Counted from the stretch's first letter, positions 6,914 to 14,337 are shown. The stretch: 17,532 nucleotides of DNA from Syntrophomonadaceae bacterium (GCA_003561835.1 PWVN01000016.1:1-17532), one strand, 5' to 3'. Notes: generated by a model from the letters alone, not told the origin. Numbers and translations: made by a program.

Positions 6914-7387
6914 GTGCAGAAGCAAAAAGAGCCCCTGCCCATCCTGGCCATAGCCCGGGCAGGGATCATTGCGGCCCTCTACATAGCGGTTACCCTGGTC
7001 CTCCTGCCCGTCAGTTTCGGCCCCGTGCAGCTTCGGGTGGCAGAAGCCCTGACGGTCCTGCCCATCCTTTTCCCCGAGGCCATCGCCGGCCTCTTCATCG
7101 GCGTTTTCTTTGCCAACATTTTCGGGGGCCTGGGCCTGGCGGATATTCTGGGAGGCAGCTTCATCACCCTGGTGGCGGCCGCCGTCACCTACCGGTTCCG
7201 CCACAGCATCATCGCCTACTTGAGCCCTATCCTCTTCAACGCCTTTCTGGTGAGCCTCTATCTCCACGCCCTCTTTGAGTGGCCTTACTGGCTGACAGTG
7301 GTCAGCATCGGTTTGAGCCAGACCGTGGTGGTCTTCGGCCTGGGCTACCCCCTGGTGCGGCTCCTGAAAAAGATCCAGAAATCCTAG
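6914..7387 (+). CDS. queT: QueT family queuosine-precursor transporter (S component of ECF-type uptake)
   Basis: A 157-residue membrane protein of the QueT/COG4708 family. It has about five hydrophobic helices, the N-terminal pattern ARAGIIAALYIAVTLVL, the hallmark FGPVQLRVAEALTVLP, and the glycine-rich ANIFGGLGLADILGGS. QueT binds a queuosine precursor (preQ1 or a related base) as the substrate-binding subunit of an ECF transporter; no energy-coupling genes are in the window. I chose the GTG at 6914 because GGGAGG sits 7 nt upstream. An in-frame GTG at 6857 lacks a ribosome site and would translate the leader hairpins. The gene is divergent from the homocysteine operon and ends at a strong terminator. 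Confidence 0.9.
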   Translation: MQKQKEPLPILAIARAGIIAALYIAVTLVLLPVSFGPVQLRVAEALTVLPILFPEAIAGLFIGVFFANIFGGLGLADILGGSFITLVAAAVTYRFRHSIIAYLSPILFNAFLVSLYLHALFEWPYWLTVVSIGLSQTVVVFGLGYPLVRLLKKIQKS

Positions 7388-7437
7388 CTAAGGGGCTCCA
7401 GGGGCTGCCCCGGCTGGTTCCAAAGGCCGAGTCGCGC

Positions 7438-7464
7438 GCCACCCCTTCGGGGTGGCTTTTTTTT
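7438..7464 (+). terminator. Rho-independent terminator of queT
   Basis: GCCACCCC (7438-7445) pairs with GGGGTGGC (7449-7456) in an 8-bp stem with a very short loop, followed by eight T (7457-7464). Confidence 0.93.
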
Positions 7465-7526
7465 GCCAGAAATCTTGCCTTGAAAAGACAGCTTCCTCTG
7501 TGACCCGGCAGCCCTCTTTTTTGCTT

Positions 7527-8786
7527 TCAGCTGACCTTTTTGGCCTGCCCTGCATACTTCTCGCTGATGCCCCGCCTTTCCAGTTCCTCGTGCAGGATTT
7601 TCCCCAGGGTCTCTATGCCCCGGGAAATTTCTTCGGGTCCCGCCTCGCTGAAGGCAAACCGGGCGGTGTTTTTGCCCCTGCCGTTTACATAAAACCCGCC
7701 CCCGTCCACGAAGGCCACCTTCCGCTCCAGGGCCTTAATGAGTATGTCCCGGGCTTCCAGAGGCTCCGGGAAGGTCACCCAGATGAAAAACCCGCCCTGG
7801 GGCCTGGTCCAGGAACATACCCCGGGAAAGTGTCTCTCCATGGCGGAGAGCATCAGGTCCCGTTTTTCCCGGTACCTGTGTACCAGGGACCGGACGTGGT
7901 CATCGATGAAGCCCCGGGTGCAGCAGGCGAGGGCCAGGCGCTGGCTGAGAGAGTTGGAGCACAGGTCCGTGCCCTGTTTGGCGGCTATCATCTTGTGGAT
8001 GAGGGCTTCCTCCGCCAGCAGCCACCCCAGGCGGATCCCCGGGACGAAGGTCTTGGAGAAGGAACCCAGGTAGATAACGCGCCCTTCCCGGTCCAGGGAT
8101 TTCATACTGGGCAGGGGGTACCCGGCGTAGCGCAGTTCCCCGTAGGGATTGTCCTCCAGGATGAGGAAGTCGTGCTTCTCCGCCAGTTCCAGGATTTTCA
8201 CCCGCCGCAGAAGGCTCAGGGTGGCCCCGGTGGGGTTTTGAAAATTGGGCACCAGGTAGATGAGCTTGGCCTTTTTGCCCTGCCGGGCCAGGGCCAGCAG
8301 CTGCCGTTCCAGGAGGTCGGTGCGCAGCCCCTCGGCATCTACTGCAATGGGGTAAAAACTCCCCTGGTAGTTGTGAATGGCCCCCAGGCCCCCCACGTAG
8401 CCGGGCTCCTCGACCAGCACCGCATCGCCGGGGTTCAGGAGGACCTTGCAGAGGAGGTCCAGGCCCTGCTGGGAACCGTTGGTGACGAGGATGTTGTCTT
8501 CGGAGGAGGCGGCGATCCCTTCCCGGGTCATCTTGGCCGCCAGGTACTGCCTCAGGGGGGCGCATCCCTCGGTGGGCCCGTACTGGAGGGCAGAAGAGGC
8601 CTCTTCCGCCAGTATTTCCTGGAGCTGGTCCCGGATCATTTCCGCGGGGAAGAAGGCGCCGCCGGGGAAGCCGCCGGCGAAGGAGATGATATCGGGACGC
8701 TCCGTGAGCTTGAAGAACTCCCGGATTCCGGAGGCCTTCATGCTCAGGGCCCGCTGCGAAAAATAGTGTTCCCATGCAAGTGTCAT
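7527..8786 (-). CDS. PLP-dependent class I aminotransferase (COG1167/2-aminoadipate type), T-box controlled
   Basis: A 419-residue fold-type I aminotransferase. From the ATG at 8786, visible motifs are ISFAGGFP near residue 34, VTNGSQQGLDLL (about 101-112), NFQNPTG (181-187), LEDNPYGEL with the PLP aspartate and tyrosine (about 210-218), and SFSKTFVPGIRLGW, whose lysine (~K245) should form the Schiff base. The closest families are MocR-like/LysN-like transaminases acting on 2-aminoadipate, branched-chain or aromatic amino acids; I cannot choose between them. The start was set by AGGAGG just upstream. An in-frame start at 8882 would run through the terminator hairpin and is rejected. A T-box leader upstream implies induction when a particular tRNA is uncharged. 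No clear terminator was found between its stop and the queT terminator. Confidence 0.9.
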   Translation of the reverse strand: MTLAWEHYFSQRALSMKASGIREFFKLTERPDIISFAGGFPGGAFFPAEMIRDQLQEILAEEASSALQYGPTEGCAPLRQYLAAKMTREGIAASSEDNILVTNGSQQGLDLLCKVLLNPGDAVLVEEPGYVGGLGAIHNYQGSFYPIAVDAEGLRTDLLERQLLALARQGKKAKLIYLVPNFQNPTGATLSLLRRVKILELAEKHDFLILEDNPYGELRYAGYPLPSMKSLDREGRVIYLGSFSKTFVPGIRLGWLLAEEALIHKMIAAKQGTDLCSNSLSQRLALACCTRGFIDDHVRSLVHRYREKRDLMLSAMERHFPGVCSWTRPQGGFFIWVTFPEPLEARDILIKALERKVAFVDGGGFYVNGRGKNTARFAFSEAGPEEISRGIETLGKILHEELERRGISEKYAGQAKKVS

Positions 8787-8854
8787 TGCTGCTGCACCTC
8801 CTGCAGTTTTTGGATGGGGGCAAGCCGGGACCGTTCCTTCTTGCCATTTTTCTG

Positions 8855-9165
8855 GCCTTAAAAAAACAACCTCCCGCCTCATACAGAGACGGGAGGTTTG
8901 CTGTGCAAAGTTTATCCCGCGGTACCACTCCGGTTGCCGGTATGATCCGGCCCCTCAAGCTTGCGCTTTCTTTAACGGCTACGCGCCGGCCTGGCCTAGT
9001 CGGTACACCCTTTCAGCAGGCAGCTCCGGGGGGGCTATTGCACCCATCCATGACCGGGAACCTTTCAGCCGGTGAGTTCCCTCTCTTTCGGACTGGGGCG
9101 GGCTTTTTTCCCCTTCACAGCTTTTCCGATATAGCGGGGCTTTTGGGCCCCGTGAGATTAATTAA
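8855..9165 (-). ncRNA. T-box leader (tRNA-sensing riboswitch) of the aminotransferase gene
   Basis: The conserved T-box segment GAGTGGTACCGCGGG lies on the minus strand at about 8914-8930. Upstream, a stem-I apex can be seen: an AGAGAG followed by a GGGAAC/GTTCCC helix closing a loop that contains GGCTGAAAG. The antiterminator can form by pairing CGGGA of the T-box with TCCCG, and GGAG with CTCT, both in the 5' arm of the terminator, so the two structures exclude each other. The bulge reads TGGT, which would pair with an ACCA tRNA end (discriminator A). The specifier appears to lie in GCAATAGC opposite an A-rich strand, but I could not fix the codon. The leader accounts for the whole stretch between this gene and its promoter. 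Confidence 0.93.
8860..8898 (-). terminator. T-box regulated terminator
   Basis: On the minus strand, AACCTCCCG (8898-8890) pairs with CGGGAGGTT (8876-8868) in a 9-bp stem, followed shortly by a run of T (8866-8860). Its 5' arm is shared with the T-box antiterminator. Confidence 0.92.
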
Positions 9166-9170
9166 GAGTC

Positions 9171-9199
9171 ATTATAACACGGGGGAGAGGTCCTGGCAA
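9171..9199 (-). promoter_or_regulatory. Sigma-A promoter of the T-box/aminotransferase transcript
   Basis: On the minus strand, TTGCCA (9199-9194) and a perfect TATAAT (9176-9171) are separated by exactly 17 bp. The transcript would begin just ahead of the T-box leader. Confidence 0.88.
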
Positions 9200-9202
9200 G
9201 GG

Positions 9203-9278
9203 TTGTTTTTTTGGCGGTGCTGGCTTTTTTACCCTTTTTTTACCTTGTTTTAGCCTTTTTTACTCTTTTTTCTTATTT
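9203..9278. repeat. Phased A/T tracts upstream of the T-box promoter
   Basis: Runs of four to seven T occur at 9206-9212, 9225-9230, 9235-9241, 9248-9251, 9256-9261 and 9266-9271. The last five are centred 9-11.5 bp apart, close to one helical turn, the arrangement that bends DNA. Three of the units share CTTTTTTAC (one with an extra T). They lie directly upstream of the -35 box at 9194-9199 and downstream of the preceding gene's stop. Confidence 0.6.
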
Positions 9279-9315
9279 AGGGTCTCTCCTGGAAGGAACC
9301 TTTCCCGCGCAGCCT

Positions 9316-9819
9316 TCAGTTCGGCGGCTTCCCGTTCCGGGCCGGGGCAAACTCCCCCTTCAGCTTCCTGGAGCTGTTGTAATCCAGCAACGCCGCCGCC
9401 AGCCGGGTGATCAGCACAGCCAGAAGCAGGCGGAAGAGGGGAAAGATCAGGGGGTTGGCCCCGATGGAAGAAAAGATCAGGGTATCCTCGATGATGGAGT
9501 GGCAGATGCACATGAAGACCCCGGTAAGAAGCAGGTCCCGCTTCTGCAGGAATCCTTCCCTGGAGTATTCTATGATGACGGCGGACCCCAAAACGATGCC
9601 GAAAAGGAGGGCCGCCAGCAGGGGAAAAGCGGCCTCCTGGGGCAGGGTCAGGAGGCGCATGAGAGGCTTGATCCGCAGCGAGATGGCCTCCAGTATCTTG
9701 TAATGGCGGGCCACCTCGATGAAAACCATGACGGGTACAAGGATCAGGCAGATGCGGGCAATGCTGGTGAGGGGGGCCAGGACGCCTTCCCGCAGGAGGA
9801 CCAGAAGGAAATCCATCAT
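9316..9819 (-). CDS. Nucleoside-recognition (Gate) domain membrane protein, second of a pair
   Basis: A 167-residue, very hydrophobic protein with about five membrane segments. The nucleoside-recognition/Gate-type stretch includes LPQEAAFPLLAALLFGIVLG and the conserved-looking GVFMCICHSIIEDTLIF. It resembles half of the SpmA/SpmB spore-maturation proteins, which are inner-membrane proteins needed for spore core dehydration in Bacillus, but it is shorter than typical and I do not assign spmB. It starts 5 bp after the stop of its sister gene. GGGAGGG, 10 nt upstream of the start, lies in the last codons of that sister gene, so the two are probably translationally coupled. The transported molecule is unknown. 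Confidence 0.8.
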   Translation of the reverse strand: MMDFLLVLLREGVLAPLTSIARICLILVPVMVFIEVARHYKILEAISLRIKPLMRLLTLPQEAAFPLLAALLFGIVLGSAVIIEYSREGFLQKRDLLLTGVFMCICHSIIEDTLIFSSIGANPLIFPLFRLLLAVLITRLAAALLDYNSSRKLKGEFAPARNGKPPN

Positions 9820-9824
9820 AGCGG

Positions 9825-10265
9825 CTACACCCTCCCAACCAGCGTAAAGACGAGATTGAGAAACAGGCCGGCCAGCAGGGCGGCACTCACGCGAAGGGCG
9901 ATGGCCACGGGCATTCTCAGGCCTGTATGGCTGGAGATGGCCGTCTCGATAAAGAGTTCGTGGCTGATTCCGATCATGACGGCCAGGGTGGTAATCTCCG
10001 CGGACGTCAGGGTCAGGGTGGTGATGACTCCGATGGCGGCATAGACGCTGATGAAAAAGCCAAAGGCCAGGGCCAGGGCCGCCTCCCCCGGGAGGCCCAC
10101 CAGGGACATCAGGGGAGCAAAAAACATGGCCAGGGGTTCCAGGATGTTTAAGTACTTCATGGTGACCACCACGCAGGAGACGGGGATGATGATCTTCATG
10201 AGGAGCAGGATGATTCTCGTGCTTTTAAACAGGCCGGCTTTGACGGGGACAGCCAGGTTGGACAT
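9825..10265 (-). CDS. Nucleoside-recognition (Gate) domain membrane protein, first of a pair
   Basis: A 146-residue membrane protein with roughly four hydrophobic segments. The Gate-like core is LVGLPGEAALALAFGFF, followed by GISHELFIETAISSHTG, which parallels GVFMCICHSIIEDT in the sister protein. The two look like paralogous halves that form one membrane complex, as SpmA and SpmB are thought to do. I chose the ATG at 10265 because AAAGGTGAG lies just upstream. The longer frame from 10343 would translate through a strong hairpin and has no family support. It follows iorB on the same strand after a 122-bp gap that holds the hairpin. Confidence 0.8.
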   Translation of the reverse strand: MSNLAVPVKAGLFKSTRIILLLMKIIIPVSCVVVTMKYLNILEPLAMFFAPLMSLVGLPGEAALALAFGFFISVYAAIGVITTLTLTSAEITTLAVMIGISHELFIETAISSHTGLRMPVAIALRVSAALLAGLFLNLVFTLVGRV

Positions 10266-10298
10266 AGAGGTCTCACCTTTCCGGAAATCTATAAGGGC

Positions 10299-10341
10299 GG
10301 GGCAACCTTCTCCCGGTTGGAAATCCGGGGGAGACTGCCCC
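10299..10341 (-). other. Two-tier hairpin in the iorB-to-membrane-pair gap
   Basis: On the minus strand, GGGGCA/TGCCCC (10341-10336 with 10304-10299) forms a lower stem. An upper stem of CTC-CCGG against CCGGGAG, with two bulged C, lies inside. There is no T tract, so it is not a classic terminator. It may be an attenuator, RNA-processing site or small structured leader for the membrane pair. Confidence 0.45.
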
Positions 10342-10387
10342 ATCGTGCCCGTGATGGTTTGGCGGGTCCTTTCTTAAGCCTAAGGGA

Positions 10388-10975
10388 TTACTTTTCAAAA
10401 TGATAACCGCTGGCAAAAGCCTTGCGGTTTTCTTCGAGGAAACGCTCCGGGATGACGGCGGTCAGGGCAGCCAGGCCCTCTTCTTCGCCGATCCCCATTT
10501 CCCGCAGGAGGGCCCCCAAAAGGACCACATTGGCAGCCCGGGGCTGCCCTGCCGCCACTGCCATTTTGAAGGCATTCATGGCGATGGACCGGCCGGCGGC
10601 TTTCTCGACCCGTTGGGCTATGTTTTGCGGGTACTTTTGGCTGCCAATGATGACGGGCATGGGGTTGATGGTCTGGGTGCTCAGCACCACGGTACCCCCT
10701 TTCTTGAGAAAGGGAAGCCAGCGCCAGGCCTCCAGCTGCTCCGAGGCCATGATGAACTCGGCCTGGCCCTTCTCCACCAGGGGGGAATTGACGGCGGGGC
10801 CCAGCCGCACCTGGGTGACCACGCTGCCCCCTCGCTGGGCCATACCGTGTATTTCCGAAAGCTTCACATCCAGGCCTCTTTCTATGGCCACCTGGGCGAG
10901 GATCTTGCTGGCCAGGATCATTCCTTGGCCTCCCACGCCCACCAGCAGGATGCTGGTTACCTCCTGATTATTCAT
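10388..10975 (-). CDS. iorB: Indolepyruvate:ferredoxin oxidoreductase, beta subunit
   Basis: A 195-residue member of the pyruvate/ketoisovalerate oxidoreductase gamma-domain family. Motifs are LLVGVGGQGMILASKILA near the N-terminus and EIHGMAQRGGSVVTQVR, which are diagnostic for the IorB type. With IorA it converts aryl-pyruvates (from Trp, Phe, Tyr) and CoA to aryl-acetyl-CoA, CO2 and reduced ferredoxin in the cytoplasm. The ATG at 10975 overlaps the iorA stop codon by several bases, with AGG 8 nt upstream, so it is translationally coupled to iorA. A GTG three codons earlier is an alternative start. A separate beta subunit of this length is normal for the family. Confidence 0.93.
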   Translation of the reverse strand: MNNQEVTSILLVGVGGQGMILASKILAQVAIERGLDVKLSEIHGMAQRGGSVVTQVRLGPAVNSPLVEKGQAEFIMASEQLEAWRWLPFLKKGGTVVLSTQTINPMPVIIGSQKYPQNIAQRVEKAAGRSIAMNAFKMAVAAGQPRAANVVLLGALLREMGIGEEEGLAALTAVIPERFLEENRKAFASGYHFEK

Positions 10976-12728
10976 GGGTTTCACCTGCCTCTTTCAATGC
11001 CCCTTTCGGGCAGATCTGGCCGCACAGGGTACAACCGGTGCACAGGGCCGCATCCACCTGGACATGCCCGTCTCCCTGGGAGATGGCGGGGCACCCCAGG
11101 CGCATGCAGATGCCGCAGTCGATGCAGAGTTCCGGGTCACAGGCGAAGGGGGGGTCGGGTTTCTTCTTCAGGAGGGCGCAGGGGCGCCGGGCCACCACCA
11201 CGGAGGTCTCAGGGGCCGCCAGCTCCTCCTTCAGGACCTTTTCCATCCCTTTGGTGTCAAAGGGGTCCACCTCCACGACCCGTTTGACGCCCAAACCCTT
11301 TACCACATCAACGATATCCAGGGCCACCGTTTCCTCCCCCTGGAGGGTCCGGCCGGTGCCGGGGTGGTGCTGGTGCCCCGTCATGGCTGTGATCCGGTTG
11401 TCCAGGATGAGGACCGTCAGGGGGGCCTTGTTGTAGACGCTGTCCACGATGCCCGTGAGGCCCGAATGGAAGAAGGTGGAGTCGCCGATGACGGCCACCA
11501 CTTTGTCGGCCAGGGCCGGGTTGGCCCGCACCATGCCCACGGCGCTGCTGATGCTGGCCCCCATGCAGATGCAGGTGTCCATGGCCTGGAGGGGCGGCAG
11601 GCAGGACAGGGTGTAGCAGCCGATGTCCCCCGTGGTGATGAGTTTGAGTTTTTTTACGACGTAGAAAGCTCCCCGGTGGCTGCACCCGGGGCAGAGGACG
11701 GGGGGCCGCATGGGGATTTCCGCCGGGTCGTAGTCGCCGGGTTCCAGTTTTTTGTAGAGGGGGGTCCCGAGAATCTTTTCCGCAATCATGTTGGCGTCGA
11801 TCTCGCCGAAGAGGGGGAAGAGGCTTTTGCCTTCCACCTTAAGGCCCAGGGACCGCATGTAGCCTTCCAGAAAGGGCTCCAGTTCCTCCACCACGTAGAG
11901 TTTTTCCACAGAGGCAGCAAAGGCTTTCACCCGCTCCTCCGGGAAGGGGAAGGGCATCCCCAGTTTCAGGATGCTCACCTGGGGCAGGGCTTCCTTGACG
12001 TACTGGTAGACAACACCGGAGGTGACAACCCCGATCTTGCCGCCGTCGCTGCCCTTCTCCACCCTGTTCAAGGGGGTGGTCTCGGCATAATCTTTGAGCT
12101 TCTCCAGCCGCTTCAGGACTTCCAGGTGGCGGAGGCGCCCGAAGGCGGGAATCATGACATATTTTTTGGGGTCTTTCCTGTACTCCTTGATTTCCGCCGG
12201 ACCGCCGCCTTCCTTCAGGTCCAGCAGGCCCTTGGAGTGGGAGATGCGGGTGGTGCTGCGCAACATCACCGGGGTGTCAAAGTCCTCGCTCATCTGGAAG
12301 GCCAGGGCTGTCATATCCCGGGCCTCAGCGCTGTCCGAGGGTTCCAGCATGGGCACCTTGGCCGCCCGGGCGTAATGGCGGTTGTCCTGCTCGTTCTGGG
12401 AAGAGTGCATACCGGGGTCGTCGGCGGAAACCAGGACCAGGCCGGCATTGACCCCGGTGTAGGCAAAGGTAAAGAGGGGGTCTGCCGCCACGTTGACGCC
12501 CACATGCTTCATGGCCACCAGGGTCCTGACCCCGGCCAGGGACGCGCCGATGCCCGCCTCCAGGGCCACTTTTTCGTTGGGGGACCACTGGGCGGTGACC
12601 TTGGGGTAGCGGGCAAAGTTTTCCAGGATCTCGGTGCTGGGGGTCCCGGGATAGGCGGCGGCAAAACCGGCCCCCGCTTCATAGGCGCCCCGGGCGATGG
12701 CCTCGTTACCCGATAAAAGCTCTTTCAT
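10968..12728 (-). CDS. iorA: Indolepyruvate:ferredoxin oxidoreductase, alpha subunit
   Basis: A 586-residue thiamine-diphosphate enzyme subunit in the usual domain order. The N-terminal pyrimidine-binding domain has GNEAIARGAYEAGAGFAAAY and YPGTPSTE, and the middle transketolase-C-like part carries IGVVTSG. The TPP domain has LCPGCSHRGAF, GDIGCYTL, GDSTFFHSG and DNRITAMTGHQHHPG. The C-terminal two-cluster ferredoxin has CIDCGICMRLGCP and CTGCTLCGQICP; the first has an extra residue before its last Cys, which is usual for IorA. It oxidatively decarboxylates aryl-pyruvates to aryl-acetyl-CoA, reducing ferredoxin. The ATG at 12728 has GGAGGG 6 nt upstream; the ATG at 12734 abuts that site and is less likely. 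It lies downstream of the phenylacetate-CoA ligase gene on the same strand. Confidence 0.95.
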   Translation of the reverse strand: MKELLSGNEAIARGAYEAGAGFAAAYPGTPSTEILENFARYPKVTAQWSPNEKVALEAGIGASLAGVRTLVAMKHVGVNVAADPLFTFAYTGVNAGLVLVSADDPGMHSSQNEQDNRHYARAAKVPMLEPSDSAEARDMTALAFQMSEDFDTPVMLRSTTRISHSKGLLDLKEGGGPAEIKEYRKDPKKYVMIPAFGRLRHLEVLKRLEKLKDYAETTPLNRVEKGSDGGKIGVVTSGVVYQYVKEALPQVSILKLGMPFPFPEERVKAFAASVEKLYVVEELEPFLEGYMRSLGLKVEGKSLFPLFGEIDANMIAEKILGTPLYKKLEPGDYDPAEIPMRPPVLCPGCSHRGAFYVVKKLKLITTGDIGCYTLSCLPPLQAMDTCICMGASISSAVGMVRANPALADKVVAVIGDSTFFHSGLTGIVDSVYNKAPLTVLILDNRITAMTGHQHHPGTGRTLQGEETVALDIVDVVKGLGVKRVVEVDPFDTKGMEKVLKEELAAPETSVVVARRPCALLKKKPDPPFACDPELCIDCGICMRLGCPAISQGDGHVQVDAALCTGCTLCGQICPKGALKEAGETHE

Positions 12729-12842
12729 AATCATCCCTCCCCGTAGTTGGCATATACCGTTTTCTCGGTAGACTCTATTGAACGCAGTTCGGGCTGGCTG
12801 GTGATCTGCCCTTTTGCACGGATGTTAGAAAATTACAGAAAC

Positions 12843-12861
12843 AGGCTTTATCAGCCTTTTT
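12843..12861. terminator. Weak hairpin with T run between iorA and the ligase gene
   Basis: AGGCT (12843-12847) pairs with AGCCT (12853-12857) and is followed by T on the plus strand. Neighbouring genes are on the minus strand, where the tail is only moderately T-rich. The direction of use is uncertain. Confidence 0.3.
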
Positions 12862-12865
12862 GTTG

Positions 12866-12907
12866 AGTAAGTTTACAAAAAGGCCTGACCCCAAAAGTAA
12901 ACTTACT
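12866..12907. repeat. 42-bp palindromic repeat, copy A (REP-like)
   Basis: AGTAAGTTTAC (12866-12876) and GTAAACTTACT (12897-12907) form an 11-bp perfect inverted repeat around a 20-bp core containing GGCCTGACCCC. Copy B at 14224-14265 is the same 42 bp in opposite orientation with two differences. Copy A supplies the TAA stop codon of the ligase gene (12903-12905) and may act as its transcript-end hairpin. Confidence 0.88.
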
Positions 12908-14195
12908 TGGCGGATTGGATGCGCTGGGCCTTGCCGGCGGTGCGCTCCAGGGTTTTGGGCTCCACCAGCTTCACTCGGGCGCTGATGGAGAGGACGCTCT
13001 GCAGGCGCCGGCGCACGGAATCCTCCAGGGCCTCCAGGTCCCGGAAGCTGCCGGTGAAGACGGAGGGGTCCGGCTCTACCTGGACCTCCAGCTGGGTGAG
13101 GGGGCCCCTGGTGTCCACGATCAGGAGATAGTGGGGGGCGATTCCCCGAATGCTCATGAGAACGCTTTCAATCTGGGACGGGAAGACGTTGACGCCCCGG
13201 ATAATCAGCATATCATCGGTGCGGCCCATGACCTTGCACATGCGGGCGGAGGTGCGGCCGCAGGCGCATTTCTCCGGGTTCAGGATGGCCAGGTCCCGGG
13301 TGCGGTAGCGCAGGACGGGGAAGGCCTCCTTGGTCAGGGTGGTGAAGACCAGTTCACCTTTCTCCCCGTAGGGGAGGGGTTCTTCCGTCTCGGGGTCGAT
13401 AACCTCCACCAGGAAATGGTCCTCGGAGATGTGCAGGCCCGCTCCCTCCAGGCACTCCCCGGATACCCCGGGGCCGATAACCTCGCTGAGGCCGTAGTTG
13501 TCCGTGGCCTTGATGCCCCACAAGCTTTCGATCTGGTGGCCCATGTTCTCCGTCCAGGGCTCCCCGCCGAAGAGGCCCACCTTCAGCTTCAGCTCCCGGG
13601 GGTCAATCCCTTCTTCCCGGGCCGCCTCCGCCAGGTACAGGGCGTAGGAGGGGGGGGAGATCAGGGCCGTGGTCCCGAAATCCTGCATCAGCATGATCTG
13701 CTTGGCTGTATTGCCGGCGGAGGCGGGCACCACCGTGGCCCCCACCCGTTCCAGACCGTAATGCAGGCCAAAGGCCCCGGTAAAGAGGCCGTAGCTGAAG
13801 CAAACCTGGGCCACGTCGGCGTTGGTGACCCCAGCCTGGCTGACGATGCGGGCGATGAGCTCCGCCCAGGTGGCGATATCCCTCTGGGTGTAGCCCACCA
13901 CCGTGGGTTTTCCCGTGGTCCCCGAGGAGGCGTGGACCCGGACCACCTCTGCCATGGGGGCGGCGAAGAGGCCGTAGGGGTAATTCCGGCGCAAGTCTTC
14001 CTTGCCGGTAAAGGGAAGGTGTTTCAAATCATCCAAAGACTTTATATCCTCCGGTTTGATGTCCCGGTCGTCCAGGGCCTGCCGGTAGTGAGGGACCCGG
14101 TGGTATACCCGCTTTATCAACTGCTGCAGGCGGCTCAACTGCAGCCGCTCCAAAGATTCCCGGTCCATGCATTCGTGTTCCCTGTCCCAGATCAT
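12903..14195 (-). CDS. paaK: Phenylacetate-CoA ligase family protein (PaaK-type)
   Basis: A 430-residue adenylate-forming ligase of the PaaK family. It has SSGTTGKPTVVGYT (ATP-binding P-loop), CFSYGLFTGAFGLHYG, LFGGEPW, DNYGLSEVIGPG, LVFTTLTKEAFPVLRYRTRD, a Cys pair CACGRT, and MIIRGVNVFPSQIE with the hinge region. Length and order match the family. It activates phenylacetate or related aryl-acetates to CoA thioesters. Beside iorAB it may work on the products of aryl-pyruvate oxidation, or in reverse to conserve energy; that is inference. I chose the start at 14195 because AAGGAG lies 9 nt upstream. The frame remains open to 14327, but that extension is the promoter and repeat. The gene is flanked by inverted 42-bp repeats, and its stop codon is inside one. 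Confidence 0.93.
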   Translation of the reverse strand: MIWDREHECMDRESLERLQLSRLQQLIKRVYHRVPHYRQALDDRDIKPEDIKSLDDLKHLPFTGKEDLRRNYPYGLFAAPMAEVVRVHASSGTTGKPTVVGYTQRDIATWAELIARIVSQAGVTNADVAQVCFSYGLFTGAFGLHYGLERVGATVVPASAGNTAKQIMLMQDFGTTALISPPSYALYLAEAAREEGIDPRELKLKVGLFGGEPWTENMGHQIESLWGIKATDNYGLSEVIGPGVSGECLEGAGLHISEDHFLVEVIDPETEEPLPYGEKGELVFTTLTKEAFPVLRYRTRDLAILNPEKCACGRTSARMCKVMGRTDDMLIIRGVNVFPSQIESVLMSIRGIAPHYLLIVDTRGPLTQLEVQVEPDPSVFTGSFRDLEALEDSVRRRLQSVLSISARVKLVEPKTLERTAGKAQRIQSAK

Positions 14196-14223
14196 GGGTG
14201 TTTGCTCCTTCCTCTGCGCTACC

Positions 14224-14265
14224 AGTAAGTTTACTTTCGGGGTCAGGCCTTTTCGTAAACTTACT
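14224..14265. repeat. 42-bp palindromic repeat, copy B (REP-like), inverted relative to copy A
   Basis: It has the same 11-bp termini as copy A (14224-14234 and 14255-14265) around a core containing GGGGTCAGGCC. It matches the reverse complement of copy A at 40 of 42 positions. It lies between the probable -10 box (14281-14286) and the ribosome site of the phenylacetate-CoA ligase gene, so it is in that gene's 5' leader. Confidence 0.88.
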
Positions 14266-14280
14266 GCCTGCTGAAATTGG

Positions 14281-14308
14281 ATTATATGTGAATGCCCGCC
14301 CGGGCAAA
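14281..14308 (-). promoter_or_regulatory. Probable promoter of the phenylacetate-CoA ligase gene
   Basis: A perfect TATAAT on the minus strand (14286-14281) is preceded 16 bp upstream by TTTGCC (14308-14303), a weak -35 box. It lies just downstream of the ACT gene's terminator, as expected for an independent transcript. Confidence 0.55.
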
Positions 14309-14310
14309 CC

Positions 14311-14337
14311 GACAAAGAGCACCGCAAATAGCGGTGC
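14311..14337 (-). terminator. Terminator of the ACT-domain gene
   Basis: On the minus strand, GCACCGC (14337-14331) pairs with GCGGTGC (14325-14319) around a 5-nt loop and is followed by TCTTTGTC. The stem is strong and the T tail moderate. It would separate the ACT gene from the ligase gene, though readthrough is possible. Confidence 0.7.

Noticed and set aside
8787..8882. N-terminal extension of the aminotransferase to 8882
   Set aside because: The extension runs through the T-box terminator and its T tract. The AGGAGG-preceded ATG at 8786 matches the family's N-terminus.
10974..12716. 580-codon plus-strand open frame opposite iorA
   Set aside because: It is an antisense shadow of an unmistakable iorA with all its cofactor motifs; no family features are visible.
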